Shown: positions 1-10,664 of the stretch, piece after piece | Numbering within the stretch: position 1 is the stretch's first letter | How the letters are laid out: each line of letters opens with the position of its first letter | NCBI GenBank assembly: GCA_025345505.1 | Contig: JANVCC010000018.1 | Span: 42,414,572 to 42,478,571 of the forward strand | Length of the DNA stretch: 64,000 nt | Direction of reading: 5' to 3' | Origin: Todiramphus chloris collaris | Lineage: Eukaryota > Chordata > Aves > Coraciiformes > Alcedinidae | Notes under the pieces: model-generated | What the model was told of the DNA's origin: nothing | The model's database searches: none | The model's input: only the letters and a program-made list of their open reading frames with translations | Position numbers and translations under genes: made by a program

Positions 1-2314
1 ATATTGTGTATTAATAAACAGGGTACTTACTTTGTTATACACATTTAATTTCTGCAGCCTATTAACTCCTTTTAATTTTGATAGGACAAGTATTGTAGAG
101 TGTAGGACCACACTAAAGACTGTCAAACTTCTGCCAGCCTTTAAAGGTCAAAATCAATGGTGACACCTATGGTTCAAATGTAATTAGATGCACATTTACT
201 GAGATTTTATGCCAATCTCCCAGTACTTTAGGACCAACATAGTATCTAACCTTTCAGGATCCCAAGAGAAGTTCAGGCAGGTGTGAGGATAAACAGTAAA
301 ATATACTAGCTTGAATGCTGCACCTTTTAGCAAGTCATCAGTCTCTTACACTGTGCAAGGAACAAGAGTGCATTCAGTGTTTTTTTTTAAACAAATAACT
401 CTCCATTCTCTGACATGGCGATCTAGTATGACGTTGATGAATTTATTTAAAGCTTAGCTCATTCTGTATGTTCTTGGATCATTAAATTGAAGGACTCATA
501 CAGTTGTGATTTTTAATGAAGCATGTTTGAATAATTATGCTAATTTACAAAGCACTAGAATCAAATCAAGTGATCAAAGTTTTCATGATTACTATCATGT
601 TTTTGTAACTTCCTCCATCACTGATTTCTGGATAGACTCTAGCTCTGGCTGCTTTTTTGTCATTTATTTAGAAATTGCCACTGATCAATGAAGAACACTG
701 AAAAAAAATTTACACTAGAAAAGAAACACATTTTGCATTATGTCTCTATAGTGGACTTTGTATGAGTTTGAAAGTAATATAGCTCCAGCAGACACCAGAC
801 TAAATACAGTCTACAATCAATACTGTATTCTGCCTTGACAGAAAGCTGAATTTTTATCTGTTAAATGTGTGAGCTTGGGGCAGCTCTGTGTCTGAAGTGG
901 TTTAAATCTGAAATGTGATGTACTGCAAAGAAAGTTGATTGACATCTTTGTTTATTGAAAAGTATTACATGAACAACAAAACACGGCCAGATACAGAACA
1001 CTCCATTGCAAAGTGCAGATGTGTTATTTTTCAATCCTATATGTTCTGCCCATTTGATGCCTGTCTGATGTAATAAACCCACAAGAATCTTCTTTTGTTC
1101 AATAGTAAAAAATTTGGATAAGGGTGAGATATGAAGATACATAATTGGTTGCAGGGATTTGGTGAAATTCTTTCAAAAAAGAGTTGGCTTTTGGGTTTAA
1201 TATTACAGAATTTGAAAATAAATTAGGATACATTTAATAAGCCAGTTGTCTGAGGCTGCTTGAAATATATTTAAATATGCACTGGAAGAGGGGAGAAAAG
1301 AATAATGATGACTAATCTTAAAGCATTAAACATGCAGAATACAGAATTAAGTTACATTTAAATTTCATGTTAGAATAATTACGCTGTTCATTGACATTTT
1401 CCCATATTTTATTAAATCTTTATTATGTCAAAGTAAATAGAGGTTAATTCTGCTGTTACCTCCTCCAATAAAGTATTATCTTTAATCTTGCATTAATAAA
1501 ATAGTAGTAAATTGCACAACGTGGGTAATCACCATAGGCCAATTTAGACCATTCTAAAATCTTGTCTTTAGAGTACAATGTAGTTAAAAGTAGATGTCAC
1601 AAGAAAACCTCAAGCATAATGTAGCATTAAAAAAAAAAAAGGTATTTTTTTCTCTTTCAGAAATTTCTATATTTCCCCAATGCATTGACTTATTTGCAAT
1701 ATATATTACAAAGTTATAACTTTGCTCTTCCTTCCTGTTTGTCCTTAGTTACTGCATAAACTCCTTTGAATTGCATGTTACACAGCAAAAACTAATAATT
1801 AGAAAAAGTGTTTGTTTTTAGCACTTTCTGTAGAGTCCACACTTCAAGCATTTTTCCATGGTCAGCATAGAATGCAGCGTCCCACATCCCTGAATTCTGT
1901 GCAACTCCCTTCGGGTCCACCTAGTTCTGCTCCCCAAACTACATGCATTTTTAAAACACACTGTCCTCAAAGCAGGGAACAGTCAGGCCTATCAGTCTTT
2001 TTCCATCAAAGCCACATCCTGCATGTTGAATAGATCAACTTTATCAAGGAGGTAGGTGCTGCTCTTCTTCAGAGAAAATTGAGAGAAAAAAATTACAGTC
2101 CTTCTTGTATAAAGTGACAAAGTTTACTCTTTGTTTTGGATACTTGCGCTATCCAACAAAGAAAAGCAACAGAGTGCAAATGCAAGATGTGACCAATTTT
2201 CCTGTACACGAATAGGAAACTGTTACTTGATGGCATGAGTTGGATGCATTAATTTCATGTGACTTTTGGATGAATTTACAGATTCAGAAAATAACAGTAT
2301 GGCACTTCCAGAGA
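1..2314. other. AT-rich unique sequence, no gene seen
   Basis: No open frame here has a recognisable domain, and no repeat family is recognised. Open frames are short (under 95 codons) and look like chance frames. Simple tracts include a T run near 378-388 and an A run at 1629-1640. The stretch 1820-2040 is less AT-rich than its surroundings, but I could not match it to any family. Confidence 0.6.
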
Positions 2315-2440
2315 CTGCCTGGTCTCCAAGGTTGGTCAGGCAAGATTTCTACTTTGTAAATCCATGCTGACTACTTCCAGTTACTGTCCTATCCTTTATA
2401 TGTTTGGAAATGGTTTCCTTGATAAGTTGTTGTTGTTGGC

Positions 2441-2474
2441 TTTTTGTTTTGTTTTGTTGTTTTGTTTTGTTTTG
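2441..2474. repeat. (GTTTT)n simple repeat inside CR1
   Basis: A run of GTTTT/GTT units interrupts the RT-coding part of the CR1 at 2315-3830. It is best explained as replication slippage in a dead copy. Confidence 0.85.
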
Positions 2475-3019
2475 GTCTCTTTGGGACTGAGGTGAAGCTG
2501 GCTGACTTATAGTTTCCCAAATCCTCCTTCTCACCCTTCTTGAAGATAGGAGTAACATTTTCTTCCAGTCCTCAGGAACCTGTCCTAGTTGCCATGACCT
2601 TTCAAAGATAATTTAGTGACCTCACAATGACATTACCCAGGTCCTTCAGCACTTGTGTATGTCCAATTTCTTTACATGATTCCTAGCCATCCTCCTCCAT
2701 CAAGGATCAGTATTCCTTCCTACAGACACCTGCTAGTCTCAGGAACTTGAGATTTTTGAGGGCAAATGTTACCGATTAAACTGGAGTCTAAGAAGTTTTT
2801 GAGTACCTTGGACTCTTTTGTGTCCTTTGTCACTAGGTTTGCTTCTTTATTCATCAGTAGGCCCACATATTTTTTTATCTTCCTTTTGCTACATATATAC
2901 CTGTAGAAGCACTTCTTGTTGACCTTTATGCCCCTCTCCAGATCCTACTTCAGATGGACTTTGGCTTTACTAAACCCATCTATGCATTGCTTGGACAGTG
3001 AGTCTATATTGGCCTTGAC

Positions 3020-3358
3020 TCACTTGTCCCACCTCTTGTAGGCTTTCTTCTCACATCTGATCTTAGTCAGGACCTCTTTGTTCATCCATTCAGACCTCTT
3101 GATACCTTTGCTTGACTGCTGGACCTTGGGTTGTACCATTCTTGTGCTTGGAGGAGGTGATCCTTGAAAATAAACTAGAGCACTTGGACCCATCTTCTTT
3201 CCAGGGCTGTAGCCCATAGGATTCTTCCAAGCAGTTCCCTGAACATGCCAGAGTCTCCTCTCCTGAAACACAGGTTTATAATCTTGCTTTTTTGCCTTGT
3301 TTGCTCCCAGTAGGATCCTGAACTTCATCATCTGATGACTGTTATGCCAGTGCCTCAC
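3020..3358 (-). pseudogene. CR1 ORF2 remnant (endonuclease-RT linker)
   Basis: This 112-codon open piece is the longest uninterrupted frame in the CR1 copy at 2315-3830. Residues from about 10 (KFRILLGANKAK) correspond to the segment just after the endonuclease domain, and the C-terminal part (SSKGIKRSEWMNKEVLTKI) to the conserved linker with a WMN(K)E motif before the RT domain. The initial Met is simply the first ATG in the open stretch, not a genuine start. The frame is closed on both sides by stops or frameshifts, and the catalytic parts of both enzymes lie outside it, so no activity is expected. Confidence 0.8.
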
Positions 3359-3360
3359 TT

Positions 3361-3585
3361 TTACACCTTCAGAACCCTGAACAGTTGTTCTTCATTCATA
3401 AGTAGGAGATTCAGCAGAGCATCTCCCTTTATCAGCTCTTTGACCACATATATCATGTTATTATCAAAAGCTCCTGGATTGCTTGTGCTACACTGTTGTC
3501 TCTCAAGTTGCTTCTTCCAGTTGTTTCCTTGATAAGGTTGTCTGTAGCAGACACTCAGTATGACATTGTTCATGTTGGTCTGCAT
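3361..3585 (-). pseudogene. CR1 ORF2 remnant (endonuclease C-terminal piece with deletion)
   Basis: A 74-codon minus-strand frame. Its start (NNVILSVCYRQPYQ) corresponds to the 'GVYYRPP' block of CR1 endonuclease, and its end (LLNLLLMNEEQLFRVLKV) to the 'LDLVLTNKEGLV' block. The expected middle part with the metal-binding GDFN motif is missing, so the copy suffered an internal deletion. It is separated from the linker frame at 3020-3358 by a break. Recognition is from memory of the family pattern, not from a search. Confidence 0.7.
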
Positions 3586-3830
3586 GTTACTCCTAAACCA
3601 TAAAGTCTCAGCTGCTCATCACTCATCCCTAGGCAGAGCTCCATTCATACCTCTTGTGGTCTCACGCGGGGAGAAACTCCCTCTCCTTGCCATCCTGGCC
3701 TGTCCCTCATTGTATCCACCCATTGCAGCACTGCAGTACTGTGAACTATCCCCACAACGTCCTTGTGATCCCAGTAAGTTCCTAACCCTGCAACTGCATG
3801 CACAACCCTGATTTCTCCTCTTTCTTCCTT

Positions 3831-3966
3831 ATAGACACTATAGTCTAGTGCATGTTTAGATGCATATTATTGTGTGGTCTGCCAATTTTTTTTTAGGAAG
3901 TTTTCTTAGTCCTCAGCAAAAAACAGATTTCCCAAATCAGAAAAAGCCTAGTCTGTGCATGCATTA

Positions 3967-4000
<34 letters not shown>

Positions 4001-6246
4001 TGAGGGAAGGCTTCATTCAACTTAAAGGAATAACATGACTTTATTGCACTTTAAACTTCATGCTGTAGTGTTTTAGTGGTTTATTTATACTACTATAATT
4101 TTTGTTTGTTATTATTAGCTTTAATATTTATTTTCATCAAACTACAAGAATCCACACTGAGTTTTATCAGATCTGCATAACAAATTACTCCTCACATTCT
4201 TCCTGCTTTTCCATTTTATGAGGTTCTCTGTAAAGTCCTCCTCAGACCTGCAAGTAAGTATATGGTCAGTTAGATTTTGCCATGAACTCTATTTCATTAT
4301 CTGGAGTGTCCGTAAAGTTATTATTTTAAAAGCATGAATGTCAATAGATCCGTAAAAGGCATTTACGAAACAGATTCAGTGCTGGTAGGGAAGAGAGAAC
4401 TCATTTTGAAAGTGCTCCTGAAAACCATGCAAAGAGTGGGATAATTCTGTACTGGCTTGTTAGTACAGCAATACAATCAGAGTACTAGAGGAGATTTGCT
4501 TTTACACCCAGAACTAATTCTCCAGACTTTCTTCCACTGTGTCTTTTCAAGATAAAACCCTATTGAGAAGCACTTGGGTAGCTAACCAAAGATACAAAAC
4601 TAAGCTTTGAAAGATGTTCAGTGAATCAAATTTCAAATTAAACTGATGGTTTTTTTAATAATATTATGATGAAACTTTTTTTTTTTTTTTTTCCCAGCCC
4701 TGCTAGGCTACTATGAGTGGTTATAGGGTGGTAACATACATTCTTAATTAGATAATTCATGTGTCAATTCTTTGCAATAAAAATGCAAACTGAGGCTTGT
4801 TAGGATCTGGGATTATTCTCAGACATGAAATTCAGACATTGTATACTGAATCTTTTGCTAAAAATCATAACTTGTTTTTCTGAAATTTACTCTTCTAATG
4901 CATGAACACCTGCTATTATATTGAGCTGCACTATAACATTTGAAGACAAAAAGAAGTGGAGAGGACACAAGGCTTTTTGAAATAAACTGCTTGAAGATTA
5001 CAGTGTTTGTCCCAGCTTCTCTTTGGTGTGTAGGAACTATTCACACCTGAAATTCAAAGGCAAGCCCCTGAGATGTGAACCGACTTAAAGGGAAGCAAAT
5101 ATTTGCATATAACTCCAAGAGGTGGCTTATATGATCCCATGATTTTTGTTTTGTTTTATTTTGCTGTCTGTAGGATGACCTGAAGCATGATTTTGCTTGT
5201 CAGACATGTTTTTTGGGCAAGGAGCTGTTTCCCTTAGTGTTTTACAAGCTCTGGTGCCAGAGAGGTGGTACATAAAGTCTCAGTAAGTATTGAAAGCCGT
5301 TTATAAAGTGGAAATATTCAAAGCATGCAGGAGTTTCTAAGCGTCTGTTCCAGAGACATATTAATGCATTTGAAAGGATATTAAAGCTTAACACAGAGGA
5401 AAAAAAGTCCTAGTGGCAAGATGTAAAACTGCTTAACAGAATTACATCCAGAACTTTGTGTATTTGATCTGAAAAAAATAAATCATCTTAAGAGTTGCTC
5501 ACATTAAAGCTGCATGTTGGTTTGGGAGCTTTTAGGATCTTGGACAGGTTTCATTTCTCTTGTTCACGTAAGCTGCGTGTGTATATGTGCAACTGATAAA
5601 CCTCAGTGCAGGATTCCTGGTGACCCCATGCACTGTTTGAGGATTTGCCTAATGTGCAAATTGAAGACAATCCTTATGTATAGCAAAAAATTATTATCCA
5701 CCTTTTCCCCTCAGTTGCTAATAGCAGTCGTGGCTTGATTAAGAATCCTTCTTAGTTTAATGCTTCCAATTAACTTGCATGGTTTTGTGGCTGACTTGAT
5801 GGCCTAGATAAACCACAAGCTCTTCTGAGAGAGATACCAAGCTTCATTTCTGGACTAAGGGATAAGGGAAGCCTTGAGCCATGATTCTGATGTATCTACT
5901 GGTGGATTAGGAATGTCATTCAGACTTGAGTAACTCCAGACTCTAGGAGGAGGATCAGTTTAAGATGCAGAGAAGTGGAGCACTGAGACAGAGTGAAGGC
6001 ATCTTGTGACAAATGCAGTGGCCTGAAACTTGCTGCACTATCATGCCCTAGGTTGTCTCCACTTAGTAGGTCTGAAATGAGATGAAGGGCTTGTAAGGCC
6101 TGGGAGATCAAAGGCAGAGGCCATGCCTAGCATGTTCCTCTGTTGGCCATCGGACAGCTAGGCAAATCCTAGACAGAAGATTATAGAAAGAATACGCATG
6201 GCAAAAATTTATTTTTAGTCTTCTGTTGCCTTGAGCCTCATGATTT
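3831..6246. other. Unique sequence between two CR1 copies, no gene seen
   Basis: No domain, RNA gene or transposon is recognised. It contains an AT dinucleotide run followed by a T run (3965-4001) and a T run near 4677-4692. Small open frames (5514-5738 plus, 5920-6111 minus) have no recognisable features. Confidence 0.6.
3965..4001. repeat. (TA)n followed by poly-T
   Basis: About nine TA units run directly into about 18 T residues. No transposon end is recognised beside it, so I treat it as a simple repeat. Confidence 0.9.
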
Positions 6247-6773
6247 AGAATCATAGAATGGTAGAAGTTGGAAGACACCTCTGTAGATCATTAAGTCCAA
6301 CCCCCTGCCAATGCAGGAACATCTAGAGCAGGCCACACAGGAACAGATCCAGGTGGGTCTTGAAAGTGTCTAGAGGAGACTGGGCAGCCTGTTCCAGTGA
6401 GCTGTCACTCTCACAGTGAAGAAATTTTTCCTCATGTTGAGGTGGAACTTCCTGTGTTCCAGTTTGTGACCATTGCCCCTTGTCCTATTGATACACAGGA
6501 AAACTCCGCTGCTGAATAAGTAGTAAAGTAGGTATGTTTATTCCAGTGCTGGGATGCATGGGGGATAATTCCTCCAAAGTCATGCGTGCCCCCCACTGCT
6601 TTCAGCTCAGTATATATTGGGTTACACATTCCATATTCATTAAGTTTCACAATAGGCCTATACATATTCATTACCAAGCCCCGCCCAACCTCGCTTCATA
6701 TTATAATGAACCCAAAAGTCATTTGCATCTGCATTGTGCTTGTCGTCTGGTGGTCGTGGGTAGGGGTTCCCGG

Positions 6774-6817
6774 GATGAAGTAAGAGTCTTCCTTAGATGA
6801 AGTAAAGAGTCTTCCTT
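6774..6817. repeat. 22-bp tandem duplication inside the solo LTR
   Basis: Two nearly identical copies, 6774-6795 and 6796-6817, each start GATGAAGTAA and end with AGTCTTCCTT. They differ by a one-base shift in an A/G run. They lie upstream of the LTR TATA box (minus orientation), where duplicated enhancer units are common in retroviral LTRs. Confidence 0.85.
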
Positions 6818-6885
6818 GTTCTAAACTTTTCACCTCACTTTTCTACGCATGCTCTTTATGTCCCTGGCCCGAGTTCAAACCTCAA

Positions 6886-6915
6886 GGCTGGTTTAGGCTG
6901 GTTTATGTTGGTTTC
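6886..6915. repeat. 10-bp tandem repeat (GGCTGGTTTA) x3 inside the solo LTR
   Basis: Two perfect copies (6886-6895, 6896-6905) and one diverged copy (6906-6915) lie in the upstream part of the LTR. Confidence 0.8.
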
Positions 6916-7094
6916 AGGTTTGAGAACAAGGACCTGGTTCGAGGCCTTCCCCATTATCAGTAACTCGTTATTCTCTCATCCTGCTTTGGTAGACATAACA
7001 AATGTTGAGCTAGCTGTGTGCATTGCCCTTGGAACATATCTTCCCAGTAAATCATTTAGTCTCTGCCTCCCCTCCCCTGATTCACTATCACCAC

Positions 7095-7466
7095 TTAAAA
7101 GAGACTAGTCGCTTCTATTTGACACTTACCCTTCAGATATTTATAAACATTAATAAGATCCCCTCTCAGCCTTCTCTTTTCCAGGCTAAACAGCCCCAGG
7201 GCTCTCAGACTTTCCTCATAAGAGAGGTGTTCCAGTCCCCTGATCATCTTCATAGCCCTCTGTTGGATTCTCTCTAGTATTTCCCTGTCCCTCTTGATCT
7301 GGGGAGACCAGAACTGAACAGAATACTCCAGATGTGGTCTCCCTAGTGCAGAGTAGAGAGGGAGAAGAATCTCCCTCGACCTGCTGGCTACACTTTTCTT
7401 TATGCTCCCAGGGATACCATTGACCTTCTTGGCCACAAGGAAACATTGCTGTCCTATGGATAACAT
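7095..7466 (-). pseudogene. CR1 ORF2 C-terminal remnant
   Basis: This 123-codon open stretch on the minus strand covers the region after the RT catalytic core. Blocks such as [21 protein letters not shown], the QFWSPQ segment, '[25 protein letters not shown]' and '[24 protein letters not shown]' follow the conserved order of CR1 C-terminal motifs. The frame ends at about 7095, close to the LTR insertion site at 7084. The upstream frame is broken before the FADD box, so no active enzyme can be made. The printed Met is only the first ATG. Confidence 0.88.
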
Positions 7467-7717
7467 TGTCCACCAGGACTCCCAGGTCCTTCTCTGCAGA
7501 GCTGCTTTCCAACAGGTCTGTCCCTAACCTGTACCTGTGTGTGGTGTTATTTCTCCCTAGATGTAGGACTCTATAAGCACTTATCCTTGTTGAACTTCAT
7601 CATATTCCTCCTTGCCCAGTGATCCAGTCTGTCCAGGTCTCACTGGATGGCAGCACAGACTTCTGCTGTATCAACCACTCCTCCCAGTTTCCTATCATCA
7701 GCAAACTTACTGAGAGT

Positions 7718-7954
7718 CTAGTCTATCCCTTCATCCAGGTCATTGATGAAGACGTTGAATAAGACTGGACCCAGTACTGCGCCCTGGGGAACACCACTAG
7801 CTACAGGTCGCCAACTGGACTCCGTGCCACTGATTATGACCCTCTGAACTTTATTGTTTATAGAATCATAGAATGGTAGGGGTTGGAAGGGACCTCTGGA
7901 GATCATTGAGTCAAACCCCACTGCCAACACAGGAACAACTACAGCAGGCCACAC
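7718..7954 (-). pseudogene. CR1 reverse-transcriptase remnant, chimeric with nested CR1
   Basis: The last part of this 78-codon frame ([15 protein letters not shown], then FINDLDEG) is a conserved RT block of CR1. The first part (roughly the first 31 codons) is not RT at all: it reads backwards through the nested CR1 tail at 7861-8014. It is therefore a chimeric accidental frame. It ends in TAG just before the FADDRK catalytic box, which stays in the same frame, so the enzyme is dead. Confidence 0.85.
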
Positions 7955-8014
7955 AGGAACAGATCCAGGAGGGTCCTGAAAATCTCTAGAGAAGGAGACT
8001 CTGCAGCCTCTCTG
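7861..8014 (-). mobile_element. Short CR1 copy nested inside the older CR1
   Basis: A second CR1 3' end, 'tagaatcatagaatggtag' at 7861, sits in the middle of RT-coding sequence of the older CR1. The piece runs to about 8014, ends near an AGAAGGAGACTC-type CR1 segment, and the older RT sequence then resumes. The 5-bp word GTTTA occurs on both sides (7856-7860 and 8015-8019), consistent with a target-site duplication. Only about 154 bp of CR1 3' region was inserted, typical of strong 5' truncation. Confidence 0.85.
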
Positions 8015-10602
8015 GTTTAGCCAATTCTCAACCTATTTCACCATCCTCTCTTCTAACCCACACTTCCTGAGATTACCCATGAGGATGTTATGGGAGACAG
8101 TGTCAAAAGCCTTGCTGAAATCAAGGTAGACAGCTATCTTGACTCAAGGTAGAGATTACAGTGTATTCAGTGGCTAAGGTACAGGTGTACTATGGGTAGA
8201 AGTCATAAGCTATTTTTTTCCTTCAGCCAAGGGAACATGGATACTTTGAAATGGCAATCTCTTGTGCATTATGAAATAAATTAGACAAATGAAAAGGAAA
8301 GAGCAAATTGATTACCCTAATATTAAGAGCATGAAGTGGAATTTATAAATATCTTTGCATGTTCAACACCCAATCCTACACAGGGCATGTTAATGCTTGT
8401 CACAGCATTTGAAATTCATCTAATCAGAATGGAGCCTTTGAGATGTTTCACACCTGCAAATGCATCAAGTGAGTAAAGCTTACAGAGTCTTTCACTATGA
8501 TATGACCTACTTATCTCATTACAGCATAGTGTTCACTACTTTTGCTACAGGAACATTTGCATGGACAAAAATATGATTATTTTCACTTATAATGAATGCT
8601 AAAATGTGTGCTACATATAGATGTAGTATCTAACTTGGATTTTCGTTTACATTTATTCTTAATTTGGGGTAATATTTAATGTTAATAGTTTAAGGACACA
8701 TTGACTTTTCCACTCCTAAATACTGTTTTTTCAGAGATAAGTTGATGGTATCTTAAGTATAAGCACAGTGCTTTCATTAAATAGAAAAAAAAATACTTCT
8801 TTAGGTAGATGAAACACCCCTTTTCTCCTTTAGACAATGGGAAACTGGCAGTTACCTAAATGCTTTTGAGTGTTAACCATTTTTGAATGCTTGATGTTGA
8901 CTGCTTTAATGATGATTGTTCAGTACACATATAAATGTTTTGTCACCAAGTAATATCTTGTTTGTTTGTGTAGATATAATCTGAAGGCTACAGCAACATC
9001 TAATAAAATTGTTTTCACTCAGGGAAACGTAGAGTCAAGAAGAGAGTGCTGTAAAAGCGCACTGCTTCCAAAAGAAAATTCACCATAGCCAGTAATGAAC
9101 ATACACCTCCTTTATTTGACTTCAAGTAAATTTGTTGTGCTATTTATGAAAGTGTCATTCAGTGTTTCTCCCATATATTCTAGTGTACAGACATGGTTTA
9201 AGATGAAATGTACTGTATCTGATCTTACTGATGCAACACCTAAATCAAAAATATTCCTAAAAAAAAATCAGGAGAAGAGCAGGGCAAAGTGTTGAGATTC
9301 ATGTATATATGCGTATCAGGACTGTAACAGTTTCATATCTTTAATGGTCCTAGTGAAGAAAAGAAGTTGTATATCCAAGGTCACCAGTGTCAACTTTAGG
9401 GCTAATCAGAAGGAATTTAATGAAAAGCCTTTGTCCTGCAATTTTCTTGGGTTCAAGTCAACCCAACCTCTCTGTGTAAGCCTCATGCCACTGATACAGG
9501 ACTCCACTCAGCTAAACCACCTCCTGACATCAGATAACAAGATATAGATGGCAATGAGTAAATGTTTTTCTTTGCAGCAAAAATTTCTATACACATATCT
9601 GTATATAAGTGCATTTGCATTTAGATATGTGCACATATATCTGTATATGTCACACAAAATTATGTTTCTTATACATATTTGTATTTAATATGTTTTCCCA
9701 GTAAAGAGAAGTAACAACTCCTATTAGTTACTCAACAATTGAAATTAATGTGTGTTCTTCTACATTTGGAATAGACAGGAAATATAATAATTAGGTAGGT
9801 TTGAGATTTAAGATTCTCCAGAATGTAGACTATTCAACTACTTGGTATGGAATACAGAAATTTGAGGTAATTGTACAAATATATGCATGTCTATTTTCTT
9901 CTTCCTAGTGAAGCAAAGATACTGTGGTCCCCAAAGGAGTTTTTTTTTTTTTTTCCTGATATGTTCAACTATTTTTAGCATTCCTCAGTGGTGCACCAAA
10001 AATGAGAATTATTTTATCCCTGTGGGGGCCTGTGAATTTCATGCAATGTGAGCTTCTGTGAATAGAGTTCAAAATGCATTAGGAAAAACAGGTTAATTTT
10101 TACAGTAAGAGGTTGAAATGCTGAACTGCTCTACTGCAGCAGTGTGAAACATCCCACAGATAACTGTGGGGGACTGAACTCCTAGGAGCTACATAGAATA
10201 TAATACTATTTACTGTTTTAATTGTGGGTAAGAACTCTTTGTTGGAATCTGTAGAGCCCCTTAAAATAGAAATAGAATAATACTTCAAAATATTCTGCTT
10301 AATGTATTTTATGTCCTTAATTTAGTGTTTTTACTCTTAGAGTTGGTTATATTCAAAATAGCAGTAACTGGCATCTGAAGTTGAATCATAGCATCTGGGT
10401 TGTAGTCTATTCATGACATCAGTGTATTTTTACTGCTTGTAAACATGCCCTCAGATCATCACAAAATGTCACAGAATTTGAATAACTAGGAAAAGCAGAG
10501 AGAATTTATGCTGCCATTGCTCCAAATACTGCATGCCTAGTATGCTGATGGTGGGGACTGAGTTAGTAACAACTTGGACCAGGGGAAAGGTATGAATGAG
10601 AC

Positions 10603-10664
10603 TTTTTCTTACCCTCCTCCTCTTCTTCCTCCCCTAGTCTGAAGTGAAGAGAAAAAGAAGAAGG
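10603..10664. repeat. Polypyrimidine tract followed by polypurine tract
   Basis: A C/T-rich run (10603-10637, one interrupting A) is followed within a few bases by an A/G-rich run (10641-10664). The two arms are partly complementary and could form an imperfect hairpin. No function is claimed. Confidence 0.6.

Larger units (their letters stand above)
2315..3830 (-). mobile_element. CR1 LINE fragment, endonuclease-to-RT part of ORF2, both ends missing
   Basis: Read on the minus strand, the order is the C-terminal part of the endonuclease (about 3830-3361), the linker between endonuclease and RT (3358-3020), then the start of the RT domain (about 2960-2315). Minus-strand peptides such as MKFRILLGANKAK and WMNKEVLTKIRCEKKAYKRW match the CR1 ORF2 pattern I know from birds. 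The plus-strand words 'aatccatgctgactac' and 'gatccttgaaaataaac' are also typical of reversed CR1. Compared with a complete CR1, the endonuclease segment with the GDFN motif is absent: the frame jumps from the CYRQP region to the part just before the final endonuclease block. The C-terminal half of RT and the 3' UTR are absent too, so this is an internal remnant and not the usual 5'-truncated insertion. Several frameshifts show it is dead. Confidence 0.88.
6489..7084 (-). mobile_element. Solo LTR of an avian endogenous retrovirus, inserted in CR1
   Basis: A 596-bp element sits inside the CR1. It starts TG and ends CA in window orientation, and is flanked by the 4-bp direct repeat CTAT (6485-6488 and 7085-7088). 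Removing it restores a continuous CR1 reading across the site, which fixes both borders. Regulatory signals point to the minus strand: a TATA-like TATATA at 6611-6618, then AATAAA (reverse of 6537-6542) about 75 bp downstream, then a short U5. The upstream part contains two internal tandem duplications (6774-6817 and 6886-6915). No gag, pol or env sequence is present, so this is a solo LTR left by recombination. A 4-bp duplication fits gammaretrovirus-like (class I) elements better than ERVL (5 bp) or ALV-like (6 bp). That class assignment is inference. Confidence 0.85.
6247..8138 (-). mobile_element. CR1 LINE, 5'-truncated, interrupted by a solo LTR and by a second CR1
   Basis: The 3' end lies at the low-coordinate side: 'agaatcatagaatggtag' at 6247 is the reverse of the CR1 tail octamers. 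Going up, the parts are the 3' UTR and last coding part (6247-6488), an LTR insertion (6489-7084), the C-terminal region of ORF2 and RT (7085-7860), a nested CR1 (7861-8014), and more RT (8015-8138), where the copy is 5'-truncated. RT landmarks on the minus strand include [14 protein letters not shown] and, after an in-frame TAG, FADDRKLGG at 7688-7705 and beyond, the catalytic FADD box with T changed to R. The host CR1 is about 1.14 kb without its insertions. Many stops and frameshifts show it is inactive. Confidence 0.92.

Noticed and set aside
6534-6800. Frames of 60-88 codons on both strands at 6432-6800
   Set aside because: They lie in the noncoding LTR. The CR1 3' UTR and LTR explain all of the sequence.
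6936-6956. GGTTCGAGGCC resembling a tRNA B box
   Set aside because: No matching A box or cloverleaf arms nearby, and it lies within the solo LTR.
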